Positions 16,470 through 22,997 of a stretch of 22,997 bases of DNA are shown in pieces. The notes beneath the pieces were generated by a model that ran no database searches, was not told the DNA's origin, and saw only the letters and a list, made by a program, of their open reading frames with translations. The first letter of the stretch is position 1; every line of letters starts with the position of its first letter. The stretch comes from Burkholderia sp. GTDB lineage: Bacteria; Pseudomonadota; Gammaproteobacteria; Burkholderiales; Burkholderiaceae. The stretch lies in the NCBI GenBank assembly GCA_028292565.1, contig JAQGMD010000063.1, positions 1-22,997 of the forward strand. Direction: 5' to 3'. The translations under genes were made by a program, and so were the position numbers.

Positions 16470-16476
16470 CGCCGTT

Positions 16477-16914
16477 ATGGCGACATCCTCCGCACTCGAA
16501 ACCCTGATCGAACTGGCAACAAAATCGACCGACGAAGCCGCCAAGCGGCTGGGACGGGCGATCAAGGCCGGCGACGACGCCCAGCAAAAGCTCACCTTGC
16601 TCATTCAGTACCGCGACGACTATGCGGCGCGCCTGCAAACCACGATGATGTCCGGCTTCACCACAACCAGCTATCGCAATTTCCAGTTCTTCCTCGACAA
16701 GCTGGACGACGCAATCAAAGGGCAGCAGCAGGTTATCCAGACCGCGCAGCGACGTGTCAAAGACGAACGCAAGGCGTGGCAAGACAGCGAGCGCAAACGC
16801 ATTTCCTACGACACGCTCGTAACGCGAGCGATGCGGGCACAGGAAGCCAAAGAGATGAAGCGCGAACAGAAACAAACCGATGAATTTGCGGCACGCAAGT
16901 TGAGCTACAGGTAA
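16477..16914 (+). CDS. fliJ: Flagellar export protein FliJ
   Basis: A 145-residue, highly charged, entirely helical protein predicted to form the antiparallel coiled coil of FliJ, the central stalk of the FliI hexamer that also contacts FlhA. Supporting segments include ALETLIELATKSTDEAAKRLG, DDAQQKLTLLIQYRDDYAARL, NFQFFLDKLDDAIKGQQQVI and RRVKDERKAWQDSERKRISYDTLVTRA, with the Lys/Arg/Glu-rich C terminus typical of the family. The ATG lacks a purine-rich ribosome-binding site. It lies 34 bases after fliI and 3 bases before fliK. Sequence conservation in FliJ is low, so position between fliI and fliK adds to the call. Confidence 0.93.
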   Translation: MATSSALETLIELATKSTDEAAKRLGRAIKAGDDAQQKLTLLIQYRDDYAARLQTTMMSGFTTTSYRNFQFFLDKLDDAIKGQQQVIQTAQRRVKDERKAWQDSERKRISYDTLVTRAMRAQEAKEMKREQKQTDEFAARKLSYR

Positions 16915-16917
16915 AAC

Positions 16918-18279
16918 ATGAACACACCGGCAATCTCGACCCTCCTCAATGGGATCCATGCATCGACCTCCGGCAGCCCGGCGGCGAAGCAATCCGGCAC
17001 AACGTCCGACACGCAGTTCAACCAGATGCTGTCGCGCGGAATCGAGCAGCACCGCGCCCGGCAGGAGCCGACAAAGCCGGCCGCGAAAGAAAGCAGTCCG
17101 ACGAAACCTGCCACGCAATCGGCCCAATCGCCTGCCAAAACAAGCAAGGCCGACTCGGGAGAAGAAGGCAAACCGGCCTCGGTGGACGAAACGGCAAGCG
17201 CCGCTGCCGCGGAAGACGCGCCGGCATCCGCAGCAGCAGTCGATCAAAGCAAAACCAGTTCTGCGTCCGGTGACAGCGAAGACGACGAAGCAGCATTCGC
17301 CGCAAGCTCGGACGAGTTGCTCGCGTTGGTCGCAAACCTGACTGCCGTGTTGCCCGCCAATGTCCCCATACAAGCGCCGGCTGCCGAGGTGGTGCAAGTT
17401 GACGCCGATGCCACTGATACAGGCAAGGCTGTTCTGCCGTCCGACGCGCAATCCGCCGTCGCCGGCATGGCAGCCCCCGTCGGCAAAGCCGACCTGACCG
17501 CAGATGCCGGTCTCACAGCTTTGCGCAACCGCGTCGCGTCCGATGCAACAGCGTCTGATACTGTAACGTCCGAAAAGCCCGGCACAAAACCCGAATTCGA
17601 GCTAGCCATGGCAGAGGCACAACCGAGGAATGCGAAAGTCACTGCGGACCCGGGGCCCGCCCTCGCCCGCTCCGCGCAAGCCGAGCTTGCCGCTGCCACT
17701 GCATCCGACGTGGATCCACTTGCGAAAGCAACGGTCGACACGCAGCCCGCAGCCGCACCGATCCCGTCGATCAATGTCGCGCCCCAGCCGCAAGTCTCGT
17801 TGCTGCAGGTACAGGCTGCAGCCGCTGCTGCGGCAGACAAAATCGCACCACGCGTCGGAAGCAACGGCTGGGACCAGGCAGTCGCACAGAAAGTGGTATG
17901 GATGGTCGCCGGCGAACAGCAAAGCGCTTCACTGACGCTCAATCCACCCGATCTCGGCCCGATGCAAGTGGTCCTCAGCGTCTCGAACAACGAAGCCACC
18001 GTCAGCTTCACCTCGGCCCAGCCGGAAGTTCGGCAGGCGCTGCAAGACGCCGTGCCGAAACTGCGTGAAATGCTCGGCGACGCCGGCATCCAGCTTGGCC
18101 AGGCGAATGTCAGCGCCGGCACGCCGAATAATCAGCAAGGCGGATTCAATGGCGGCCGGCAGGGTTCCCGTGGAGCCGGGCAGGACAATGAAGATTCCGC
18201 GGAAGCTCCGATGCATAACGTACGTAGTCAGACGATTACGGGTGGTGGTGGTGAAGGATTGGTAGATACGTTTGCATAG
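16918..18279 (+). CDS. fliK: Flagellar hook-length control protein FliK
   Basis: FliK is the secreted molecular ruler that, when the hook reaches length, interacts with FlhB and switches export to filament substrates. The 453-residue protein has a long low-complexity N-terminal and middle part (~1-310) rich in Ala, Pro, Ser, Asp and Lys, fitting the extended ruler region. The C-terminal Flg_hook domain (~313-410) holds NGWDQAVAQKVVWMVAGEQQ, SASLTLNPPDLGPMQVVLSV, ATVSFTSAQPEVRQALQDAV and LREMLGDAGIQLGQANV. The LxLxPxxLGxxxV pattern is diagnostic. A Gly/Gln/Asn-rich tail follows. It starts 3 bases after fliJ. This is the canonical FliK; a second homologue sits at 4831-6060. Confidence 0.95.
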   Translation: MNTPAISTLLNGIHASTSGSPAAKQSGTTSDTQFNQMLSRGIEQHRARQEPTKPAAKESSPTKPATQSAQSPAKTSKADSGEEGKPASVDETASAAAAEDAPASAAAVDQSKTSSASGDSEDDEAAFAASSDELLALVANLTAVLPANVPIQAPAAEVVQVDADATDTGKAVLPSDAQSAVAGMAAPVGKADLTADAGLTALRNRVASDATASDTVTSEKPGTKPEFELAMAEAQPRNAKVTADPGPALARSAQAELAAATASDVDPLAKATVDTQPAAAPIPSINVAPQPQVSLLQVQAAAAAAADKIAPRVGSNGWDQAVAQKVVWMVAGEQQSASLTLNPPDLGPMQVVLSVSNNEATVSFTSAQPEVRQALQDAVPKLREMLGDAGIQLGQANVSAGTPNNQQGGFNGGRQGSRGAGQDNEDSAEAPMHNVRSQTITGGGGEGLVDTFA

Positions 18280-18286
18280 GACGACC

Positions 18287-18364
18287 CGCAGGTTCGGATT
18301 GCGGCATGCAGGAAAGCCTTCGGACGCACAAGGGTCCGAATGTTGGGATTGCATCCCAACCTAC
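18287..18364. repeat. Palindromic repeat element, copy 1 (after fliK)
   Basis: The last 32 bases (18333-18364) are identical to 22909-22940 after fliR. They contain GTTGGGATTGCATCCCAAC (18342-18360), an 8-bp perfect stem with a 3-base loop. A second stem lies before it: TTCGGAC (18319-18325) with GTCCGAA (18334-18340). The left end (CGCAGGTTCGGAT, 18287-18299) is a near-copy of the left end of the other element (CGCAGGTTGGGAT). It looks like a small REP/MITE-type non-coding element placed 8 bases after a stop codon. Confidence 0.8.
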
Positions 18365-18426
18365 GCTACAGAGCTAAACGAGAAAACCGACCGGTGTTCC
18401 TCCTACAAAGGGAATACCCGAATATA

Positions 18427-18475
18427 CCCCCTCTTCCTCCCTCTTTTCCCCGCATCCCACCCCACCCTTGAACCC
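18427..18475 (+). promoter_or_regulatory. C-rich, G-poor tract in the fliL leader (possible Rho-loading site)
   Basis: 18427-18451 is 25 consecutive pyrimidines. From 18427 to 18475 only two G residues occur while C dominates. Such C>G single-stranded tracts are typical of Rho utilisation sites, and the tract follows the palindromic element after fliK. No promoter with both elements was found in the 242-base fliK-fliL gap, so how fliL-fliR is transcribed is unclear. Confidence 0.35.
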
Positions 18476-18521
18476 GATAATGGCAGCACTCTCACAGTGC
18501 CGTACATAAGGATTTATTTCG

Positions 18522-19031
18522 ATGGCAACCGCTCGCAAAGCACCCAATGCCGGCCAGGCCGATGCCGCACCGGCGAAATCCAACAAGATGCTTTTCATCA
18601 TCCTCGGTCTCGTCGTGGTCCTGTTGATCGGAGGCGGAGCTGCCGCATTCTTCCTGCTTGGTTCCAAGGGACAGGCTGGCGAAACACATGCATCCAGGCC
18701 CGATCCCGAAAAGCCGCCTGTATTCATGACGCTCGAACCGTTCACCGTCAATCTGGCGATGGATGACGGCATGCAGCAGTTCCTGCAGATAGGCATGACG
18801 GTCCAGGTCGCCGACCAGGCGCAGTCGGACCTGATCAAACTCTATTTGCCCCAGGTGCGCAGCCGTCTGCTGCTGCTTTTAACCAGCAAGAAAGCTACCG
18901 AAATCCTGAGCGTGGAAGGCAAAACGCAGCTTGCGGGCGAAATCGTCAAACGACTGGAGGAGTCTTTCTCGGAGCATGGTCCGAAACCGGACGTGTCCGG
19001 CGTTTTCTTCACCTCATTCGTTGTGCAGTAA
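18522..19031 (+). CDS. fliL: Flagellar basal body-associated protein FliL
   Basis: A single-pass inner-membrane protein that surrounds or supports MotAB stators near the motor. The 169-residue sequence has a short cytoplasmic N terminus (Lys/Ala-rich), a transmembrane segment at ~23-46 (MLFIILGLVVVLLIGGGAAA), and a periplasmic domain with the FliL core (VFMTLEPFTVNLAMDDGMQQ, QIGMTVQV, IKLYLPQVRSRLLLLLTSKK). It ends GVFFTSFVVQ, typical of the family. AAGGA (18508-18512) supports the start. It heads the fliLMNOPQR series, separated from fliK by 242 bases, and lies 3 bases before fliM. Confidence 0.96.
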   Translation: MATARKAPNAGQADAAPAKSNKMLFIILGLVVVLLIGGGAAAFFLLGSKGQAGETHASRPDPEKPPVFMTLEPFTVNLAMDDGMQQFLQIGMTVQVADQAQSDLIKLYLPQVRSRLLLLLTSKKATEILSVEGKTQLAGEIVKRLEESFSEHGPKPDVSGVFFTSFVVQ

Positions 19032-19034
19032 CAC

Positions 19035-20117
19035 ATGGCCGAGAATTTCCTCTCCCAGGAAGAAGTCGATGCCCTGCTCAAGGGCGTCACCGGCGACCAG
19101 GACGACGATACGAGTGCACCTGAAGACAAATCAGGTGTGCGCCCCTACAACCTGGCGACCCAGGAACGTATTGTGCGCGGCCGGATGCCGACGCTCGAGA
19201 TCATCAACGAACGTTTTGCGCGCCTGTTCCGCATCAGCCTGTTCAACTTCCTGCACCGCACCGCAGAAGTTTCGGTAGGTCCGGTGCGTGTTTCGAAGTA
19301 CAGCGAATTCATACGCAACCTGGTGGTGCCGACCAACCTGAACCTGGTCCACATGAAGCCGTTGCGCGGCACCGCGCTGATTGTTTTCGATCCCAGCCTG
19401 GTGTTCCTGCTGGTCGACAACATGTTCGGCGGCGACGGCCGCTTCCATACGCGGGTCGAAGGCCGGGAATTCACGCTGACCGAGCAGCGCATCATCTCGC
19501 GCATCCTGAACATCGTATTCGAAACCTATTCCCAGTCGTGGGCGCCGGTCTACCCGATCGAGTTCGAGTACATCCGTTCGGAACTGAATACCCAGTTCGC
19601 GAACATCGCGACGCCGAATGAAGTGGTGGTCACCACCACCTTCACCATCGAGCTCGGCCCGGTAAGCGGCAAGCTGCATTTCTGCACGCCGTACTCGACC
19701 ATGGAGCCGATCCGCGACATCCTCACCAGCAGCTTGCAGGGTGAGACGCTGGAGATGGACAAACGCTGGATCCGCTTGCTCAAGCAGCAGATCAAGACTG
19801 CCGAAGTGGAATTGGTCGCCAACATCGGTACGGCCAATGTCACCTTCGGCGACCTGATGGGCATGAAGGCCGGCGATGTCATTCCACTCAACGTGCCGGA
19901 TCCCCTGATCGCAACGGTGGACAACGTGCCGGTGATGGAATGCAGTTACGGCAAGCTCAACGGGCAATATGCATTACGCATAGAAAAACTGATTTTCAGC
20001 GCAAACGAGTCCCTTCGGGGACACGAGTCACTGCGCAGACTGAAAGAAGCGGGATCGTTCGCCGAGGGCGCAGCACCGCAACAAAACAACGCAACGCAAG
20101 GAGATAGCAATGGCTGA
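19035..20117 (+). CDS. fliM: Flagellar motor switch protein FliM
   Basis: The middle C-ring protein, and the receptor for phosphorylated CheY. The 360-residue sequence begins MAENFLSQEEVDALLKGV, holding the conserved CheY-binding peptide (LSQxExDALL) at residues 6-15. The middle CheC-like domain has NERFARLFRISLFNFLHRTA and the DNMFGGDGRF loop (GGxG), followed by TLTEQRIISRIL. The C-terminal SpoA domain (~250-335) has LGTANVTFGDLMGM-like sequence (AEVELVANIGTANVTFGDLM), KAGDVIPLNVPDP and QYALRIEKLI. Length is slightly above the usual 330 because of a polar tail (~335-360). The last 8 bases overlap fliN. Confidence 0.98.
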   Translation: MAENFLSQEEVDALLKGVTGDQDDDTSAPEDKSGVRPYNLATQERIVRGRMPTLEIINERFARLFRISLFNFLHRTAEVSVGPVRVSKYSEFIRNLVVPTNLNLVHMKPLRGTALIVFDPSLVFLLVDNMFGGDGRFHTRVEGREFTLTEQRIISRILNIVFETYSQSWAPVYPIEFEYIRSELNTQFANIATPNEVVVTTTFTIELGPVSGKLHFCTPYSTMEPIRDILTSSLQGETLEMDKRWIRLLKQQIKTAEVELVANIGTANVTFGDLMGMKAGDVIPLNVPDPLIATVDNVPVMECSYGKLNGQYALRIEKLIFSANESLRGHESLRRLKEAGSFAEGAAPQQNNATQGDSNG

Positions 20118-20544
20118 TGACCTGGATACGCAAATCGACGCAGAAGACCCATGGGGCGCGGCGCTCGCCGAGCAGGCACAAACCGAGGTAGCCGTAGCCG
20201 TAGCCGCAGCTGCAGCGCAGCCGGCGACGGCGACGGCGAGCTTCCAGGACTTTGGCGGAGCGACCGTAAAGTCCGGCACGCATAACGACATCGATTTCAT
20301 CCTCGATATTCCGGTCCAGCTCACGGTTGAACTCGGTCGCACCAAGATCGCGATCAAGAACCTGCTGCAGCTGGCGCAAGGTTCGGTGGTCGAGCTCGAC
20401 GGACTGGCCGGTGAACCGATGGACGTGCTGGTCAACGGCTGCCTGATCGCCCAGGGCGAAGTGGTGGTGGTCAACGACAAGTTCGGCATCCGCCTGACCG
20501 ACATCATCAGTCCGTCGGAACGCATCAAAAAACTCAACAGGTAA
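20110..20544 (+). CDS. fliN: Flagellar motor switch protein FliN
   Basis: The distal C-ring protein, partner of FliM and dock for FliH-FliI complexes. The 144-residue protein has a variable N terminus (~1-55) with an acidic stretch and a VAVAVAAAAA run coded by hexanucleotide repeats. The conserved SpoA domain (~60-140) reads DFILDIPVQLTVELGRTKIA, IKNLLQLAQGSVVELDGLAG, EPMDVLVNGCLIAQGEVVVV and NDKFGIRLTDIISPSERIKK, which is textbook FliN. AAGGAG (20098-20103) six bases upstream of the ATG fixes the start inside the fliM tail. fliO follows after 8 bases. Confidence 0.98.
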   Translation: MADDLDTQIDAEDPWGAALAEQAQTEVAVAVAAAAAQPATATASFQDFGGATVKSGTHNDIDFILDIPVQLTVELGRTKIAIKNLLQLAQGSVVELDGLAGEPMDVLVNGCLIAQGEVVVVNDKFGIRLTDIISPSERIKKLNR

Positions 20545-20552
20545 TTCAGCAA

Positions 20553-20966
20553 ATGAGGTTGATCCACACTCTGGTCCTGCTGCTCTGTGCGGCGTCCGCG
20601 CATGCCGCCGAACCGGCCAGCCCGGCTTCCGTCGGCAGCCTGTTCCAGGTACTGCTGGGCCTGGTCGTGGTGCTCGGATGCATGGCAGGTGCGGCATGGA
20701 TTCTGCGTCGCTTCGGACTGGCAAAGTCCACATCCGCGAGCGCAGTTAAAGTCGTCGGCGGCGTCAACGTCGGCACCCGTGAGCGGGTACTGGTGGTCGA
20801 AGTCGGCGACCAGTGGATCGTGGTCGGTGTCGCACCAGGACGTGTTAACGCACTGTCGACGATGCCGCGGCAGGAAGCAGTCACATTGCCGGAATCTGCA
20901 ACACCCGTCGCAAAAAACTTCTCAGCCTGGCTGAAACAAACGATAGAAAAGCGCAATGCGCAGTAA
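20553..20966 (+). CDS. fliO: Flagellar biosynthesis protein FliO
   Basis: A small membrane protein that helps assemble the FliP ring of the export gate. The 137-residue sequence has a signal-like N terminus ([20 protein letters not shown], ~1-19) and a transmembrane segment at ~30-50 ([20 protein letters not shown]) followed by WILRRFG. A cytoplasmic beta domain follows, with [34 protein letters not shown], the core of FliO (GxRE+xxxVxVGxxxxLxGV). It ends 11 bases inside fliP, so the two are translationally coupled. Confidence 0.94.
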   Translation: MRLIHTLVLLLCAASAHAAEPASPASVGSLFQVLLGLVVVLGCMAGAAWILRRFGLAKSTSASAVKVVGGVNVGTRERVLVVEVGDQWIVVGVAPGRVNALSTMPRQEAVTLPESATPVAKNFSAWLKQTIEKRNAQ

Positions 20967-21714
20967 CCTTTCTCTACTCAAGGCAGCATTGCCGGTCGTG
21001 CTGCTCGGCCTGCCGGTGCTTGCGATCGCGCAGCAGGCGGGCTTGCCTGCCCTGACCAGCACCCCAGCGCCGGGCGGAGGCCAGACCTACTCCCTCAGCC
21101 TGCAAACGTTGGTGCTGATGACCGGCCTGTCATTCCTGCCCGCAGCATTGATGATGATGACCAGCTTTACGCGCATCATCATTGTGCTGTCGCTGCTGCG
21201 CCAGGCCCTGGGCACCCAGACTGCGCCGCCGAACCAGGTCATGATCGGCCTGGCGCTATTCCTGACATTCTTTGTGATGGGCCCGGTATTCGACAAGATC
21301 TATGTCGATGCCTACCAGCCCTTCTCGGAAAACAAAATCACGATGCAGCAGGCGATGGACAAAGGCGTGGCGCCGCTGAAGGCATTCATGGTCAAACAGA
21401 CGCGCGAATCCGACCTGGCGCTGTATGTCAAGTTGTCGAACGGGCCTGCGCTGCAAGGACCGGAAGATGTACCGCTGCGCGTTCTGGTCCCCGCCTTCGT
21501 CACCAGCGAACTGAAGACTGCTTTCCAGATCAGCTTTGCGATCTTCATCCCGTTCCTGATCATCGATATGGTGGTCGCCAGTGTGTTGATGTCGATGGGT
21601 ATGATGATGATGTCGCCCGCGATCGTATCGCTACCGTTCAAGCTGATGCTGTTCGTGCTGGTCGACGGCTGGCAGTTGCTGATCGGCTCCCTTGCGCAAA
21701 GCTTCTATCAATGA
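20956..21714 (+). CDS. fliP: Flagellar export gate protein FliP
   Basis: FliP forms the pentameric core of the export gate with FliQ and FliR. The 252-residue protein has a cleavable-type signal peptide (~1-25, [20 protein letters not shown]), then [60 protein letters not shown], and a periplasmic segment. The C-terminal pair of membrane helices follows ([40 protein letters not shown]). SMGMMMMSP is the methionine-rich gasket loop. All are FliP hallmarks and the length is standard. The start overlaps fliO by 11 bases, with AGAAAAG as a weak ribosome-binding site. Confidence 0.98.
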   Translation: MRSNLSLLKAALPVVLLGLPVLAIAQQAGLPALTSTPAPGGGQTYSLSLQTLVLMTGLSFLPAALMMMTSFTRIIIVLSLLRQALGTQTAPPNQVMIGLALFLTFFVMGPVFDKIYVDAYQPFSENKITMQQAMDKGVAPLKAFMVKQTRESDLALYVKLSNGPALQGPEDVPLRVLVPAFVTSELKTAFQISFAIFIPFLIIDMVVASVLMSMGMMMMSPAIVSLPFKLMLFVLVDGWQLLIGSLAQSFYQ

Positions 21715-21727
21715 AAAGGATTAAGCA

Positions 21728-21997
21728 ATGACCCCGGAAAGCGTCGTAGGCCTTGGGCGCCATGCAATGGAAGTGATGCTGATGGTGTCCGCGCCGCTCC
21801 TGATAGTGGCGCTCGGCATCGGCCTGATCGTCAGCATCTTCCAGGCCGCGACCCAGATTAATGAACAGACCTTGTCCTTCATTCCGAAGCTGGTCGGCGT
21901 ATTCGTCACCCTGATCATCGCCGGACCGTGGATGCTGACCATCATGCTCGACTACATGCGCGAAGTGTTTGCAAGTATTCCGGGGATGGTTGGGTAA
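21728..21997 (+). CDS. fliQ: Flagellar export gate protein FliQ
   Basis: An 89-residue protein with two membrane hairpin helices: residues ~17-40 (VMLMVSAPLLIVALGIGLIV) and ~52-75 (LVGVFVTLIIAGPWMLTIML). The linking SIFQAATQINEQTLSFIPK is the strongly conserved FliQ/SctS loop. Four copies wrap around the FliP-FliR core of the gate. AAGGA (21716-21720) precedes the ATG by seven bases. It lies 13 bases after fliP. Confidence 0.98.
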   Translation: MTPESVVGLGRHAMEVMLMVSAPLLIVALGIGLIVSIFQAATQINEQTLSFIPKLVGVFVTLIIAGPWMLTIMLDYMREVFASIPGMVG

Positions 21998-22011
21998 CTG
22001 TTCTCGCTATT

Positions 22012-22034
22012 CCCCTGCCGCAGGCAGCTGGGGG
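22012..22034 (+). other. Hairpin in the fliQ-fliR gap
   Basis: CTGCC (22015-22019) pairs with GGCAG (22023-22027) over a 3-base loop, and flanking CCC (22012-22014) can pair with GGG (22030-22034) across a CT bulge. The G-run just before fliR is then partly base-paired. There is no T-tract, so this is not a terminator; a modest effect on fliR translation is possible. Confidence 0.35.
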
Positions 22035-22052
22035 ATCACATCACCGGGCATC

Positions 22053-22847
22053 ATGATTTCCCTCACCAGCGCCGAACTCCAAACCTGGATTGCTTCCCTC
22101 CTGTGGCCGCTGACGCGCATCCTGGGGCTGATCTCCGTCGCTCCCTTGTTCGGCAACGTCAGCGTGCCCGCGCGCATCAAGATCAGCCTCGGCATCATGC
22201 TGGCAATGATCATCGCCCCGACCGTCTCCGCCCTGCCCGCCATGGACCCGATGTCGCTTGCCGGCCTGCTGATCCTGCTCCAGCAATTCGTCATTGGTGT
22301 GGCAATGGGTTTTGCGATGCGCATCGTGTTCGCCGCCGTGGAACTGGCCGGCGATATCAGCAGCCTGACGATGGGCCTCGGCTTCGCCGTTTTTTACGAC
22401 CCGCAGACACGCGCGCGATCGTCGTCGATCAGCCAGTTCATGGCCTTGATGATGATCCTGGTTTATCTCGCGACCAATATGCACCTGGTGCTGCTTTCCA
22501 CCCTGGCGGAAAGCTTCACGTCGCTGCCGATATCGGCGGCGCCGCTTTCCGGTGAGGGCTTCCGGCAAATGGCCGACTGGGGCGGACGCATCTTCAGCGC
22601 CGGCCTGCAGTTGTCGCTTCCGGTCGTGGCTGCCCTGCTGCTTACCAACCTGGCGCTTGGCATTCTTACGCGTGCGGCGCCTCAGCTGAATCTGTTTGGC
22701 ATCGGATTTCCGATCACCATCGGGCTGGGGTTCGTCATGATTGCGTTTTCGCTGCCGTATCTGGCGACGCCACTGGTGCGACTGCTGGAGGAAGGAATAG
22801 CTGCGATTCAGCAGATTACCTTGGCGATGGTGCCTAAGCCTCGATAA
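22053..22847 (+). CDS. fliR: Flagellar export gate protein FliR
   Basis: A 264-residue polytopic membrane protein that completes the FliP5Q4R1 gate and contacts FlhB. From the ATG at 22053 the sequence begins MISLTSAELQTWIASLLWPL and continues with RILGLISVAPLFGNVSVPAR (the conserved TRxxGxxxxAPxFG motif). Further hallmarks are LAGDISSLTMGLGFAVFYDP (ELAGxxxxxQMGxxFA class) and the terminal LTNLALGILTRAAPQLNLFGIGFPITIGLGF, the strongest FliR signature. Extending to an in-frame ATG at 21969 would overlap fliQ and add 28 residues unlike the family. The gap from fliQ is 55 bases. flhB does not follow; the frame ends the operon here, with a palindromic repeat right after the stop. Confidence 0.96.
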   Translation: MISLTSAELQTWIASLLWPLTRILGLISVAPLFGNVSVPARIKISLGIMLAMIIAPTVSALPAMDPMSLAGLLILLQQFVIGVAMGFAMRIVFAAVELAGDISSLTMGLGFAVFYDPQTRARSSSISQFMALMMILVYLATNMHLVLLSTLAESFTSLPISAAPLSGEGFRQMADWGGRIFSAGLQLSLPVVAALLLTNLALGILTRAAPQLNLFGIGFPITIGLGFVMIAFSLPYLATPLVRLLEEGIAAIQQITLAMVPKPR

Positions 22848-22940
22848 CGCAGGTTGGGATGCAATCCCAACGTCACACCATACGCATGAGAGCCGTCGGT
22901 CGCCCGGAGGTCCGAATGTTGGGATTGCATCCCAACCTAC
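22848..22940. repeat. Palindromic repeat element, copy 2 (after fliR), with inverted ends
   Basis: A 21-base arm at 22851-22871 is the exact reverse complement of 22918-22938, so the element has perfect terminal inverted repeats around a 46-base centre. Each arm is itself a hairpin: GTTGGGAT and ATCCCAAC around a 3-base loop. The right 32 bases (22909-22940) are identical to 18333-18364 after fliK. It begins directly after the fliR stop codon. This is typical of small, non-autonomous palindromic repeats found between genes. Confidence 0.85.
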
Positions 22941-22962
22941 TCCTGCTGCAAACGGTTTCGGT

Positions 22963-22989
22963 AAAAAAAACGGAGGCTCCGGCCTCCGT
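22963..22989 (-). terminator. Intrinsic terminator for a convergent gene right of the window
   Basis: ACGGAGGC (22970-22977) and GCCTCCGT (22982-22989) form a perfect 8-bp GC-rich stem with a 4-base loop. On the reverse strand the stem is followed by a run of eight T (complement of 22963-22970), an ideal Rho-independent terminator for leftward transcription. On the + strand only a single T follows, so it is not a good terminator for fliR. Confidence 0.88.
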
Positions 22990-22997
22990 TAGCACAT

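Noticed and set aside
18473..18480. CCCGATAA resembling a sigma-28 -10 element upstream of fliL
   Set aside because: The position 11 bases upstream (18454-18461, ATCCCACC) has no resemblance to the TAAAGTTT -35 element.
18272..18766. Open frame spanning the fliK-fliL gap
   Set aside because: It runs out of frame through the repeat and into fliL; composition is Arg/Thr/Ser-rich without domain character.
21969..22052. Upstream start for fliR overlapping fliQ
   Set aside because: It adds 28 residues unlike FliR and lies within fliQ; ATG 22053 gives the usual length.

Overview
The window is a nearly complete flagellar biosynthesis locus. Its gene content, moderately high GC and protein flavour (FlaG, FliD, FliS and FliT followed by a FliK-like/FlhB-like pair, a PilZ protein and a Tsr-type chemoreceptor) point to a motile betaproteobacterium. 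Order Burkholderiales, perhaps Oxalobacteraceae, is my best guess; this rests on style and not on any search.

Region 1 (1-7260, + strand) is the late filament block: the 3' end of a flagellin gene, flaG, the filament cap gene fliD behind a near-perfect sigma-28 (FliA) promoter, the chaperones fliS and fliT, a FliK-like hook-length-control homologue, a 93-residue stand-alone FlhB C-terminal-domain protein, and a YcgR-type PilZ protein with an intact c-di-GMP signature. A strong intrinsic terminator (7220-7258) closes the block. Region 2 (7277-10996) is an insert of two genes: a methyl-accepting chemotaxis protein on the - strand, ending in a CheR/CheB-tethering-type pentapeptide, and a divergent FapA-family (DUF342) gene on the + strand. 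Region 3 (11026-22847) is the basal-body and export block. fliE reads leftward, divergent from fliF-fliG-fliH-fliI-fliJ-fliK, as in enterobacteria. After a 242-base gap with a palindromic repeat and a C-rich, G-poor tract, fliL-fliM-fliN-fliO-fliP-fliQ-fliR follow. Start/stop overlaps (fliF/G, fliH/I, fliM/N, fliO/P) indicate tight operon structure.

Together these genes encode the MS ring (FliF), C ring (FliG/M/N), rod junction (FliE), export gate components (FliO/P/Q/R), the export ATPase with its regulator and stalk (FliI/H/J), the hook ruler (FliK), the stator-associated FliL, and the filament with its cap and chaperones. c-di-GMP braking and chemotaxis input are added from the same locus. 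Genes for FlhA, full-length FlhB, the rod and hook, motors and master regulators are not in the window.

Most of the locus is conventional, and I found no clear new system. The less ordinary points are: an unusually long FliD (874 residues) with two large insertions, one resembling the neighbouring flagellin's central region; the second FliK-like/mini-FlhB pair; a palindromic repeat shared by the fliK-fliL gap and the region after fliR; a possible internal, near-leaderless promoter before fliJ; and a minus-strand terminator at the right edge that predicts a convergent gene beyond the window.
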